A stretch of 64,000 nt of DNA, taken from contig OU862927.1 of NCBI GenBank assembly GCA_917880885.1, positions 19,113,450-19,177,449 of the forward strand, in the 5' to 3' direction. The notes beneath the pieces were generated by a model. It saw only the letters and a list, made by a program, of their open reading frames with translations, did not search any database and had not been told where the DNA came from. Origin of the DNA: Limnephilus marmoratus (Eukaryota; Arthropoda; Insecta; Trichoptera; Limnephilidae). Positions within the stretch are counted from its first letter, which is position 1, and every line of letters starts with the position of its first letter. The position numbers and the translations under genes were made by a program. This document shows positions 32,090-42,235 of the stretch, one piece after another.

Positions 32090-32560
32090 TCCATATGGAG
32101 AAACACTTTACTCCAATATGATTCATAAGCTTACTCAGAGTGGAGTAAAACCTTTTTCATGATCTGAATGCGTTATACAAGTCCTCAAAACGAAGATTTA
32201 AAAGTCCACAGTACGATTCACAGAAGATAAAAACCTTTTTCATGTCCTGATTGTAACTATTCGTGTTCTCGAAAGGGATATATAAAAAGTCAGTTGCTGA
32301 CTCAGTGTGGAGAAAAACCTTTTTCATGTTCCAACTGTACTATGAAAAGAAATCTAATAATCACACGTTTGCCGACAGTGGAAAAATACCTATTTCTTGT
32401 CCTGACTGCAACTATTCTTATTCTCGAAAAAAATAACTAAAACGGCACTTGCTAACTCACAGTGATGAAAAACCTTTTTCTCTTTCCCGACCGTAACTAT
32501 TCATGCGCTAAAAAACGGTGTCTAAAAATTCACACCTACCTACCTTGTTTTTCAAACTGG
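32090..32560 (+). pseudogene. Decayed C2H2 zinc-finger array
   Basis: About five degraded fingers across shifting frames. Readable pieces are SGVKPFS then a stop where Cys is expected, FSCPDCNYSCSRK, GEKPFSCSNC, ISCPDCNYSYSRKK, stop, LKRHLLTHSDEKPFS and FPDRNYSCAKKRCLKIHT. The TGEKPF-like linkers and C-x2-C-x12-H-x3-H spacing are typical of DNA-binding C2H2 arrays. Stops, frameshifts and His-to-Gln changes show it is dead. It was probably captured from a host multi-finger gene inside the hAT-like element. Confidence 0.8.
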
Positions 32561-32626
32561 TCTTTCAGCACTAATAAACACGCTTACACAATAATAACTT
32601 CTTCACTAATTCACGTCAGTCTGTAG

Positions 32627-32795
32627 ATAACAATTCACTTCACGAGTCTACGTTAATCACAATATACGAACGAAATTAGAATGACACAAGGAATATTTCA
32701 GGGAAATCCCCGACTGAGCTAGGAACAAAAAAAATTTTTTTTTGGAATCCCCGACCAAACAAGCCATAGAGCAAAATCACAGTCAGTGTTAACGT
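32627..32795 (+). repeat. Direct repeat in hAT-like element, right copy
   Basis: Second copy of 30978-31170, more degraded. Confidence 0.6.
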
Positions 32796-33132
32796 GTAAA
32801 ATATTTTTTACGGCAATTTTGCACTTACGTAATTTTTTTCTCCACGCTCGAGTGTCACCCCCTCCTCGGGTGGCACCCGGGGCGGTCCGCCCCCCCCCGC
32901 CCCCCCCTCGCTACGCTACTGGCCGTGAGGGATACTTATTCGGGTCAAGATAGAATATTTTCGATTTCTGTACGTTGTCTGTAGTATACTTGATAATGAA
33001 AGGTGCATATCTATGGAAAAGGGACTTAATTTTATCCGTAAACTGCTGTTCAAAAATTCGGCGGGAAAAAAATATTTTAAAATTTATTTCTAAAATAGTC
33101 AACGAAGCTCGGATTTGCGACATCTATGATCA

Positions 33133-33660
33133 TCATCATCATCATTACATAGTATAAAAAAGGCGCTCAAAATGTATGTGCGCGTTTATCTTTTAAACTA
33201 CGCAACGGATTTTCATACGGTTTTCACCAATAGATAGAGTGATTAAAGAGGAATGTTTATATGTATAATACATGTAAATTATATTAGAGAAAAGCCGAGA
33301 AATTCAAAGAAAACATATTTTTGTGCGATTTAAAACGGCTGGCGGACCGTACTATAGTCACTTTTGAAATTCGTTCTACGGAAGAAATTGGAAAATAGAT
33401 GTCCTAGAGTAAGTAGGTATTTGATTTTCCCTTTACAAAAATCCAGTGTTGCATTGCAAGCATTGTATAATTAGTGGCAAGTTAATTAGTTTATATGTGT
33501 AATACATGCTTATTATAGTAGAGAAAAGCCGATAAATTCAAATATTCAATTCAGGCAGTACGCAGCGGGCAGCTGGCAAGCGGGTGGTGTAGATTTTATA
33601 AAGATTTGGTAATGGCGTTGTGTTTCGTTAGCCACAGCAACGTGTAGCCGGGTCTGCTAG
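33133..33660 (+). mobile_element. Non-autonomous Helitron, family I, inserted in Q
   Basis: Starts TC (33133) after A and ends CTAG (33657-33660) before T. The empty site in Q copy 1 is GGTCA|TAATAG (5726/5727), so the insertion lies exactly between A and T without duplication. The hairpin GCCACAGCAACGTGTAGC precedes the end. The interior holds an extra 320-bp block, also present in 41078-41741. Confidence 0.9.
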
Positions 33661-33840
33661 TAATAGATAAAGCATTTCAATAGCTTCGTGTTAAAGTAAA
33701 AGGCTGACCAAGGAAATGTTTTAAATAATTACAATAAATGTTTTACGAGTGGTAGGAAAATGTGGTCCATTTTTGGAACGAAGTCAATCGCAGAAATATA
33801 AAAGTGGTCCATTTTTCGACCGAAATCGCCCCAGTGGCAT

Positions 33841-34611
33841 TAAACAAGTTATTTACGATCGCACCTAAAAGAAAAGAAAAAAAATAGGAGTATATTTTTC
33901 ACTATATTTAGCAAGTCATCGTACAAAGTCACCCAAATGGTTGACAATGTTTTTCTACTGTTTCTACAACAAACACCCGGAGACTGTCTGGTATTCACAA
34001 AAACAGATGTTCCTAGAAGATCAGTTCAAAAGAAACCAGCCATTGAAATGTCAAAGGATTTAACCCTGTTCTGCGATGCTGATTGCCGAGTCCTAGCTTG
34101 ACTATTGTGTTGAAAAGATAAATTACTCAAAGGTTGTCACGGTTGAAGTTCGCAGAATGTTCATTTTGCTTTTCGAGATTGCTACGAAGAAAATAGTACG
34201 AAAACAAGCAAGTTTTTTTCATGTGCTATGCAAAAAGATATGAACCCACCTAATAATAAGGTTTTTATTTAGGTTGTCCTGGACGTCCTAGCGCAGCGAT
34301 CTGCAATTGGCGGCCCGCGAGCCAGATCCGGGTCGCGAATTATTATTCCTTCCCACACTTGGCGCACCTTCGGTTACAATCATATGTTTGTTTTTTTTAA
34401 TATCTAGTTCTTGAGAAGAAAATATAATTGTAAGTTTTTCGTAGCTCGTCGTTCATTGTATACATATTTTCGTAGTTCGTCTCTCATTGTATACATATTT
34501 AAAAAATTAAATTTAGAATTGTCACATGGCAATGGCACATAACCGTATAAATATCTAGTATACGGTTATGTGCCACTTTATTTATTTGGGTGTCCAATTA
34601 TAAAATAAAGT
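33841..34611. other. No gene; two short repeats and a hairpin
   Basis: 34429-34500 holds a 34-bp unit twice (TCATTGTATACATATTT). 34534-34574 is a perfect hairpin described separately. 34295-34340 has CAGCGATCTGCAATTGGCGG, resembling a hAT MITE end. No coding seen. Confidence 0.45.
34534..34574. other. Perfect 16-bp hairpin
   Basis: GGCACATAACCGTATA (34534-34549) and TATACGGTTATGTGCC (34559-34574) are perfect complements around a 9-nt loop. Confidence 0.9.
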
Positions 34612-34965
34612 TGGTACCCGGCATGCATTTGCTATGCCATTCAAAGAAATAAATTGATTCTCCCTGCATGTCCTTTCCCATGCATCCCCGTTCCCTTTCA
34701 CCTTCCCCACCTTACCCCTCCCTCGTGTCTTCTCTCTCCGCAAACCCCACCTCCCCCCTGCCTTTCCTCCCTGCCGCTAAAATATATGAAATACACACAT
34801 TTTCATTTATACAAATTTTACAACGCCAGACCTTACTATTATATGTAGCCCATGTTACTCGCTGATAATGTAGCTTTTATTGGTGAAAGAATTTTTCAAA
34901 TCGGTTCAGTAGTTTCGGAGCCTATTCAATGCAAACAAATAATAAAATATTTCCTCTTTATAGTA
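34612..34965 (-). mobile_element. Helitron family II, degraded
   Basis: Minus-strand copy with GGCATAGCAAATGCATGCC before a mutated end (CTAG lost), a C/T-rich middle, and AAATCGGTTCAGTAGTTTCG with TTCCTCTTTATAGTAT at the 5' side. Confidence 0.65.
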
Positions 34966-35444
34966 TTTGAAAGATAAATTATTTATAATCGAATTTTCAC
35001 GATTTCAGAGGCGATTTCATCAATTATTTGGGAGTTATAATGTTTATCTAAAAGATAATTTTGCCCGGCCTATTATGTAAATAAAATGAAATATTAATTT
35101 TAAAAAACAATTACTATTTATTATTAGATAATAAATTTGATATTTAGGTCCAAAAAACGCTTCTTTTAGTATGTCCTAATTTTTTATTTCATATTTTATT
35201 ATATTTTTGTTGCTTATATTTTTATTTCATTTATATACTTTTTATTTCCACCGTAACTTTATCTAAACTATTTTTTTCTCACGTTAAAGATGGAGGTACT
35301 GCCTTTATTTTTTTATGTAAAAGCTCTCCGGGCGTAAAATAAAAGAAATAAATAAATTAATGTTCTCCAAAACGAGCTTGAAAAAAATCATTTGTCATGT
35401 ATTTGATTTATAACTGTGTAATTTCTACTATAACGCTGTAGGAT
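34966..35444. other. No gene seen
   Basis: AT-rich flank of the LINE at 35445. Confidence 0.4.
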
Positions 35445-35829
35445 GCACCCAACAAATCCCAACTCTCTCATGTGGAAACCAAAATTTCGAAACGGTACCA
35501 AGATTCACATACCTAGGCTCCCTGATAACAAACGACAATAATACCACAGAGGAGATCCAAAAGCGCACAGTGAACGCAAATCGCTGTTATTTCCGCCTAC
35601 AAAACCTATTAAAGTCCAGACTGCTGTCCAGAAACACGAAGATATTAGTGTTCAAAACACTTATCAGACCAGTACTTACGTACGCAGCTGAGACTTGGGT
35701 ACTAACTAAGAGGAATGAGCGAGCACTGGACGTTTTTGAAAGAAAAATTTTGAGGCGCATCTTCGGACCGGTTCTAGAAAATGGATTTTGGCGCACACGC
35801 TATAACAATGAGCTCTATACCTTGTTTAA
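35445..35829 (+). pseudogene. LINE ORF fragment, part 1
   Basis: The frame reads NFETVPRFTYLGSLIT, TVNANRCYFRLQNLLKSRLL, VFKTLIRPVLTYAAETWVLT and VFERKILRRIFGPV. This is the region just downstream of the RT core in endonuclease/reverse-transcriptase LINEs. It stops at a TTAA (35826-35829), where a 3.8-kb insert begins. The frame continues at 39612. Confidence 0.85.
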
Positions 35830-36306
35830 CCTTTCCCATACCATGCTAAAAATACCCTCGACAAACCGTCTTGTTACACAGCGTTACTCTATGGGATTTG
35901 GAAATTATTTCGGGTTTTTTGTAAAAATATTGTTGTGAATATTTTTTATTTGGCTTATATGAATTTATTGTAAGAAAAAAATATTGATTTTGTGCCCTAA
36001 AACTGAAATATTAAAAAAATAATCATTCATAATAAATAATCAAATATTATTTGAAACGCCCAACAAGGCGGGCGGCTGTGACAGCGACCGCCTAGGATCA
36101 CGTTAGCCTCGAGAAGAGCATCATTGTTTCAGAAAGCCACATGTGGAATGCGCTAGGTACTAGTAAGGGCTGACACCGACCTACTATCATTTTTTAAATA
36201 CATTTACAAAAAATATGTTTGCTGATCTAAGTTAATACCAGCTTGAATGGTTTTAACAATACTTAAAGAACACTCGAATTTTATTTTTTTTTATAGTTTT
36301 ACGCAA

Positions 36307-36860
36307 AAGCAAACCACGAAAATATAAATTATAATTATTTTGAAGTGAAAAACTTCTTTAGCACCGTTGTGATTTGAAACTGGATGAAACGAAAAAGCGA
36401 CACTAAAAAAACGGTAAGCAAACCACGAAAAAAATATGTTATAATTACTTTGAAATGAAAACTTCTTTAGCACCGTTGTGATTTGAAACTGGATGAAACG
36501 AAAAAGCCACACTAAAAGAAAGAATAAGCAAACCACGAAAAAAATAATTTTATAATTATTTTGAAGTGAAAAACTTATTTAGCACCGTTGTGATTTGAAA
36601 CTGGATGAAACGAAAAAGCGACAAAAAAACAATAAACAAACCAAGAAAAATATAATGTTATAATTACTTTGAAGTGAAAACTTCTTTAGCACCGTTGTGA
36701 TTTGAAACTAGTTGAAACTAAAAAGCGACACTAAAAAGCAAACCACAAACAATAAGCAAACCACGAAAAAATAATTTTATAATTACTTTGAAGTGAAAAT
36801 TTCTTTCGCACCGTTGTGATTTGAAACTGGATGAAACGAAAAAGCGACACTAAAAGGAGA
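36307..36860. repeat. Tandem repeat, five units of about 109 bp
   Basis: Units start at 36307, 36416, 36526, 36634 and 36754. Each has AAGCAAACCACGAAAA at the start and AGCACCGTTGTGATTTGAAA in the middle. The fourth unit carries a partial internal duplication. A single relative lies inverted at 19700-19770. Confidence 0.92.
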
Positions 36861-37432
36861 CAAACACATTCATCTATAGCATTTATAGAGAATGGGTTAG
36901 AATAATCGGTCTCCTCTTTATGCGGTGCTTCGTAGCCTTCCGACTCTTTTTTCTGAAGGTTTCGCTTCTACCGGTGTGAACTGCACACTAGTATTTTTTA
37001 TACTCACTATATGTATAATACTCACTTATATGTATAATACTCACTTATATGTTTTAACATTTTTCCGAAATTTAGAGATAACCTTTAGGATAAATTTTAC
37101 TTTTATGAGTGGAAATAGTTTACATAGCAAATTAAAATATTTATTTCACAGGAACATAACGACAAAAACCTATTAGGTAAATTCTCATTTAAACATTAAT
37201 CCAACGTGTTTATCATAATAAAATATAAATAAAAATGTAGATGTAAAAGATTTTTCCAAAAAAGCAAAACAAAGACTTTGTTATTATATTTACCTACATA
37301 CATATTATGTAATGCATTCGTTTATAGTAAATCTATATTAAATCGTAAAATGGCGACCACACGTCATCTAGTACTATACGAAACTATAAGAACTTAAGCT
37401 GTGGATACTGTAGTGCAGACATACAGTATTTT

Positions 37433-37740
37433 TTTTACATTAGCTTCACACATGAGGCCCTGAGGAAAATAATTCGCTTCAGGGCCTATGTCATCTTTGG
37501 GGAGAGGTCTTCCTGCTGGAGAGGTCAAAAGGTCTCCCTCAACCAGTCTCTCCCGATCCGGCCAGCCACACAAAGCCAGTTGCTAGGCAGACGTACCCGC
37601 CGCCAAGATCCGGAACCAAACCTACCCCATGAACCTGGTCACCCCTGCTACGTCACCAAACGTAACAAACTACTTGAAGTCACTTATGGCAGAAGTGTTG
37701 GTTGTCCAATAAATGGTTGTCGAGGCGGCGGCATGCCGTT
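37433..37740 (-). mobile_element. SINE S1 copy e
   Basis: Minus-strand S1: tail hairpin at 37455-37490, then a deletion removing the middle, then the head up to GGCGGCGGCATGCC. A long-form piece is present (AGAGGTCAAAAGGTCTCC). Confidence 0.75.
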
Positions 37741-38361
37741 ATTATGAAAAATATGCATTTTAGAAGATGATCGAAATAGCAAGTTACACAAAGACAGTGA
37801 GCGTTCTAAAATAGTAAAAATAATAAATAATTCAAAAAAATATATATTTTTAAAATCCTAACATCATTGCAAATTGTACCTTCAATTCATTGAAACCTAA
37901 CCATTTATATTTATTGCTACTTCCTTCCATGTAATAATCATTTGTAAAGACGTCACTTTGCTACTGTTTCAATGGAAAGAAAGTCCCTTTTTAAAATAAT
38001 TATTTTATGGGGGTAGTTTTAGGTAAGATTCTAAATATTGCACCCAACCCTCACAAAAGAGTTTTATGGTGGTGCAGTAATGTTTACAATCGTATTTTGG
38101 ATGAAGTATTGTTATGCATCTTCCTTTTTGAATGCCCTAACTAATTAAGCGTACCTTTTAATCCCATCCATCAAGTACACTTGACGTGACTTTATCACTA
38201 AACGGCGCTATAAAAAGGTGGAAATTATTATAATTTTTATCGGCCTTGTATCCCATCCAGATCTCCACAAATTAACATGGCTCTACCTATAATGTAACTA
38301 TATGGTTTTACAACACATACATATCAGGAATCTCAATTATAGAGCAATGCCTTACTTTTCA

Positions 38362-38786
38362 ATTTGGGAGGCAAGTATGGGTGCCGCCGCCCCGGGAACC
38401 ATTTATTGGATAACCAACACTTCTGCCAAAGGTCATTCCAAGTAGTTAGCTACGTTTCGTAACTTAGTAGGGGTGCCCGGGTTCGTGGGCAGAGATTTGT
38501 CCGGGTTTTGCTTTATTATTATATATTTATATATTTATTACTTCTCCAGCTGTACTCTCTCAGAACATCGCCTTACACCGCAGTGGAAGAGATGGATTCA
38601 TACGTCCGTCACTCTTGGACACAATGACACCCAGATTCCTACCCACCCCTTACATCCTTTTCCTTCTCAGAACTTCCTAACCTTCCTTTCCTAAAAAGAC
38701 CCTTCACACATCATCCCCAAGATGTCATAGGCCCTGGGGGGAATTATTTTTCTCAGGGCCTCCTGTGTGGAGCTATTGTAAAAAAA
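38362..38786 (+). mobile_element. SINE S1 copy f
   Basis: Plus-strand S1: GGGAGGCAAGTATGGGTGCC head, CCCGGGAACCATTTATTGGA, a local AT replacement near 38508-38545, then body and hairpin tail (GCCCTGGGGGGAATTATTTT) and poly(A). Confidence 0.8.
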
Positions 38787-39607
38787 AGCACTGCATTGTC
38801 ATTGTCTTAATCAAGTCTTCCACGAAAAGATTATTTGATAAAAATAAAATGAAATTAAATAAACATTTATTACTTGGCATAAATGTGGCATGACCCTGCA
38901 AATAACCCAAAACCCATAAAACTAAACAAAAAACATCCCCCGTCATCTGATTGTCTACAATCGTAACATTTTGTCGTTAATTTTAAGGAAATACGCAGAA
39001 AGGAATTAAAAAATGACTCTGGTTTGAGGATCAGGTGGTCGGTTGGCCGAACCTTCCGATGTGGTTCCTCATTTTTTTTGTGGCTCTTTTTAAAATGAAA
39101 ACGGAATGTCAAGCAACCCAAGTTTTTTTGCAGCAAGATAATTAATATTGTCATCTCTGTTTTCAGACATTTCAAATTAATGCACTAGAAAGCGACGACA
39201 AACGTATTATGATGTCAACTTCGAGAAGTAAAATAATCTCTACAGATAGGCAAAAGGTTTTAACGTTTTATTTTACATCTCTTTTTGTCATACATAACTA
39301 AAAGGAGATCGTAATATTGGACGTAGGTTAATGAGGTTGAAATGAATTAATGTTTTGTCTTCTCTGTTATTCCCATAGAAATTTAAAATTTGTTGTCTCA
39401 ACTGACATAGAAATGTGTTGACTTTTAGGAAAACATTTTTTATTATTTTATACAGAAACGTCACAATTTTTAAAATATTTTTTACGGATGCAAAAATATA
39501 TTTTTTAGGAATACCTAAAATCTTGATTTAATGATTGAAGCATTTGAGGAGTTATTGACGTTTTAAAGAGCGTTGTAAACTATAATCGCATCGTGGATTT
39601 GGGCGGG
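38787..39607. other. No recognisable gene
   Basis: Includes an unrecognised 101-codon minus-strand frame (38870-39175). It may be the transposon body of the TTAA-bounded insert. Confidence 0.35.
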
Positions 39608-39611
39608 TTAA

Positions 39612-39871
39612 GGAGCTAAACGTCGCAAAATTTATAAAATTGGGAAGACTTCGGTGGCTGAAGAGAGAGAATGACCGAGCATCAAGCACTAAAGTCCCTG
39701 CCGAACTCAAGACCAATAGGGCGAAGGAGCCTGGGAAGGCCAAGACTAAGATGGAGCGACAACGTCCTCAAAGACATATCTATCTTGGAGCTTCCAAACT
39801 GGAGAGAGCTGGCACAAAACCGAGATGAGTGGAGGAAGACTCTTGAGGAGGCCAAGACCCACCAGGGGTTG
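39612..39871 (+). pseudogene. LINE ORF fragment, part 2
   Basis: Resumes the frame of 35445-35829 with KELNVAKFIKLGRLRWL. It shifts frame near 39680, then gives LNSRPIGRRSLGRPRLRW-like sequence and NWRELAQNRDEWRKTLEEA before a stop at 39872-39874. This basic GRPRLRW motif and Trp helix form the canonical C-terminus. A (GAT)n tail follows at 39884-39900. Confidence 0.8.
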
Positions 39872-39900
39872 TAGAGCCAATAGTGATGATGATGATGATG

Positions 39901-40494
39901 AATTTCTACTATTTAAGAAATTCTAAAAATTATAGTACTTTATTAAAAATAAATAGTCATAAATACAATGGGAATTCATACATCAAATATTGGTTTATAA
40001 ATGTGTTAATTCTAATTCTGCAATTGTAAATGTTCTCTAAAATGGTCTGGTAAGAATCTCCTACTTGTGATCTCACTAAAGAAACCACTCATTCACTCTG
40101 AATGAAAAAAAAATCACATCTTTGCGATTCTTCCAAAGACAAAGAAACCATCCCTTCGTTCAGAATACAATTTTTAGTGTTCTCAAAAGTTGTTTTGACA
40201 GAAGCAAATTCCTGTGATATCTTGAACGAAACCATTCCTTTGTTAAGAATATTATGAACTAAATATACAATTTGGCTGTCCTGAATCCGGTATCCTTCCC
40301 AGTTGGACAGACAAATATCATTTTGTAATGTATTGTAATGTATATGCATATATAAATAAATGTACATAGTAGTTGGGCAAGATTATATTTTTATTATAAT
40401 TTACTAATTATTCACAAAAAAATGTCAAAGTTGCCTCTAAAATCATCAAAAATTGAACTACGAGTATTTAATGTTCTATCATCATCATCATAAG
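39901..40494. other. No gene seen
   Basis: AT-rich, with a (CAT)n run near 40480. Part (40395-40460) resembles 49440-49500, so an unnamed repeat is present. Confidence 0.4.
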
Positions 40495-41073
40495 GGCCCG
40501 CAGATACTTTAATAGTACACAACTGCTAACCTTGTACAAATCACAAGTACGCCCCACGGTTGAATTTGGCAGCCATCTCTTGTCTGGAGCTCCAAAATAC
40601 CTGAAAAATACCCTCGACTCTGTGCAGAAACGGGCGGTCCGTTTGATAGATTCTCCCATCTTAACAGACGGATTGCAATCTTTAGAGCACAGGCGTCGGG
40701 TGGGAATGCTATCCTTGTTCTACCGGTATTACAATGGAAGATGCTCCGAGGAACTAGCATCATTGATCCCTTCGGCACCGGTGCATAGTCGGGAAACACG
40801 CCTAACGCGTGCCCAACATTTGTACACGGTTGACATTTGTCACATGAGAACGGGTCGTTTCTTCGACTCGTTCTTGTGTTCAACAGCTCGGCTGTGGAAT
40901 GATTTGCCGGCCTCTGTGTTTCCTCCTTCCTACAACATGGGTCTCTTCAAGACCGATGTTCATTCCTTCCTCTCCTCAAAAAGACCCTCCACACAGCATC
41001 CCAGATGACATAGGCCCTGAGGGAAATTATTTTCCTCAGGGCCTCCTGTGTGGAGTTAATGTAAAAAAAAAAA
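40495..41073 (+). pseudogene. LINE L-A 3' half with shared SINE tail
   Basis: The open frame to TAG-type end at 41008 carries the L-A C-terminal domain: YKSQVRPTVEFGSHLLSGAP, TLDSVQKRAVRLIDSP, LEHRRRVGMLSLFYRYYNGR, and STARLWNDLPASVFPPSYNM. This is typical of Jockey-superfamily LINEs. It is 5'-truncated, with no RT core. From about 40979 the last codons and UTR are the same sequence as the S1 tail, including the hairpin 41012-41044 and GTGTGGAGTTAATG, then a long A-run. It is likely the S1 partner family. Confidence 0.85.
41012..41044 (+). promoter_or_regulatory. 3' stem-loop shared by L-A and S1
   Basis: AGGCCCTGAGG (41012-41022) pairs perfectly with CCTCAGGGCCT (41034-41044), with further A/T pairing inside. 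The same hairpin is in S1 copies near 8175, 18575, 19500, 37460, 38730, 53450, 54780 and 57235. It is a likely RT recognition site for target-primed reverse transcription. Confidence 0.75.
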
Positions 41074-41077
41074 AAAA

Positions 41078-41741
41078 ATCATTACATAGTTCATCATTAC
41101 ATAGTTACATAGTATAAAATGAAGTCGCTCAAAATGGATGTGCGCGTTAATCTTTTAAACTACGCAAACGGATTTTCATACGGTTTTCACCAATAGATAG
41201 AGTGATTGAAGAGGAATGTTTATATGTATAATACATGTGAATTATATTAGAGAAAAGCCGAGAAATTCAAAGACAACATATTTTTGTGCGATTTAAAACG
41301 GCTGGCGGGCCGTACTATAGTCACTTTTGAAATTGGTTCTACGAAAGAAACTGGAAAATAGATGTCCTAGAGTAAGTAGGTACTTGACTTTCCCTTTTCA
41401 AATATCCAGTGTTGGATTGCAAGCATTGTATAATTAGTGGCGATCGCTCGAATTGCATTACATAGTATAAAATGAAGTCGCTCAAAATGTATGTGCGCAT
41501 AGATCTTTTAAACTACGCAACGGATTTTCATGCGGTTTTCACCAATAGAAATAGTGATTCAAGAGGATGGTTTATATGTATAATACATGCTTATTATAGT
41601 AGAGAAAAGCCGAGAAATTCATATATTCAATTCAGGCAGCGGGTAGCGGGCAGCTGGCAAGCGGGTGGTGTGGATTTTATAAAGGTTGGGTAATGGCGTT
41701 GTGTTTCGTTAGCCACAGCAACGTGTGGCCGGGTCTGCTAG
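41078..41741 (+). mobile_element. Helitron family I, partially duplicated
   Basis: Starts TC after the A-run of L-A and ends CTAG before T41742, with the hairpin GCCACAGCAACGTGTGGC. Two 5' halves are present, starting at 41078 and about 41463, so a partial copy lies in tandem with a full one. Confidence 0.85.
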
Positions 41742-42235
41742 TATTTATTTTATAAATGAATACATAAATAAATGAATTAGCACATATCGGTACCTACTAG
41801 ATATTTGCAACACAAATTATGAAAGTGTTATTCAGTTTGATTGGGTATTTTGGCCTCAAATCCAAATTTAAATTTTGCATGAAAAATGCCGCGCAGTCGT
41901 TCAGCAATAATATCGAGTAATTCCTCTCGAAAAAAGCAATTTTTACCTATCTTACGAAATCGCTCAACTACGAGAGTATTGTCGGTAGATTCTACGATGT
42001 ATTTTTCAAATCCTTCAAAGTAAATTGTGTGCTTCACTTCTCAATAGATCTAGATCCACACAGAGCGTAGTTGCACGTGCTGACAATGGTGTTTGCTTGA
42101 AGGAAGTGTCAAGACTAGTTTTCATTAGGTTTGTTTACTATCTCTTGCAAAGCTGCTTGCAAGAACTCCTTGATCATTTCCGAGTCCATGGTGTGGAATA
42201 ATTGTAATGATGTACATATGTTTCGGCTAGAGGTT
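41742..42235. other. No gene; repeat shared with 49500-49640
   Basis: GGGTATTTTGGCC and neighbours recur at 49612 and, inverse, near 48775. No coding seen. Confidence 0.45.

Larger units (their letters stand above)
30751..32921. mobile_element. hAT-like element, 2.17 kb, non-autonomous
   Basis: Starts CAGTGGCGTAGCTAG and ends with the inverse of CAGTAGCGTAGCGAG. It is flanked by 8-bp duplications GCAGTGAG (30743-30750) and GCCGTGAG (32922-32929), with one difference. CA/G termini and an 8-bp duplication are hAT hallmarks. Contents are direct repeats near both ends, a small MITE, a tRNA-derived element and C2H2 zinc-finger debris. No transposase is seen. Confidence 0.75.
30481..33840 (+). repeat. 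Repeat Q, first half, split by two insertions
   Basis: Three pieces (30481-30750, 32930-33132, 33661-33840) align in order with 5271-5890. The gaps are the hAT-like element (30751-32921) and a Helitron (33133-33660). Confidence 0.75.
35830..39607. mobile_element. TTAA-bounded insertion splitting a LINE frame
   Basis: Left junction TTAA 35826-35829, right junction TTAA 39608-39611. Excising one TTAA plus the insert brings the two LINE pieces into one frame. TTAA duplication is the signature of piggyBac and Kolobok elements. The ends CCTTTCCCATACCATGC and, inverse, CCCGCCCAAATCCACGATGC match only loosely. Inside are a 109-bp array and two S1 copies, so much of the length is nested later insertion. 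No transposase is seen. Confidence 0.6.

Noticed and set aside
34295..34340. Second hAT element (CAGCGATCTGCAATTGGCGG)
   Set aside because: Only one end is visible; no partner terminus or target duplication found.
36307..36860. CRISPR-like array
   Set aside because: Units are contiguous about 109-bp repeats with no unique spacers, and the genome is eukaryotic.
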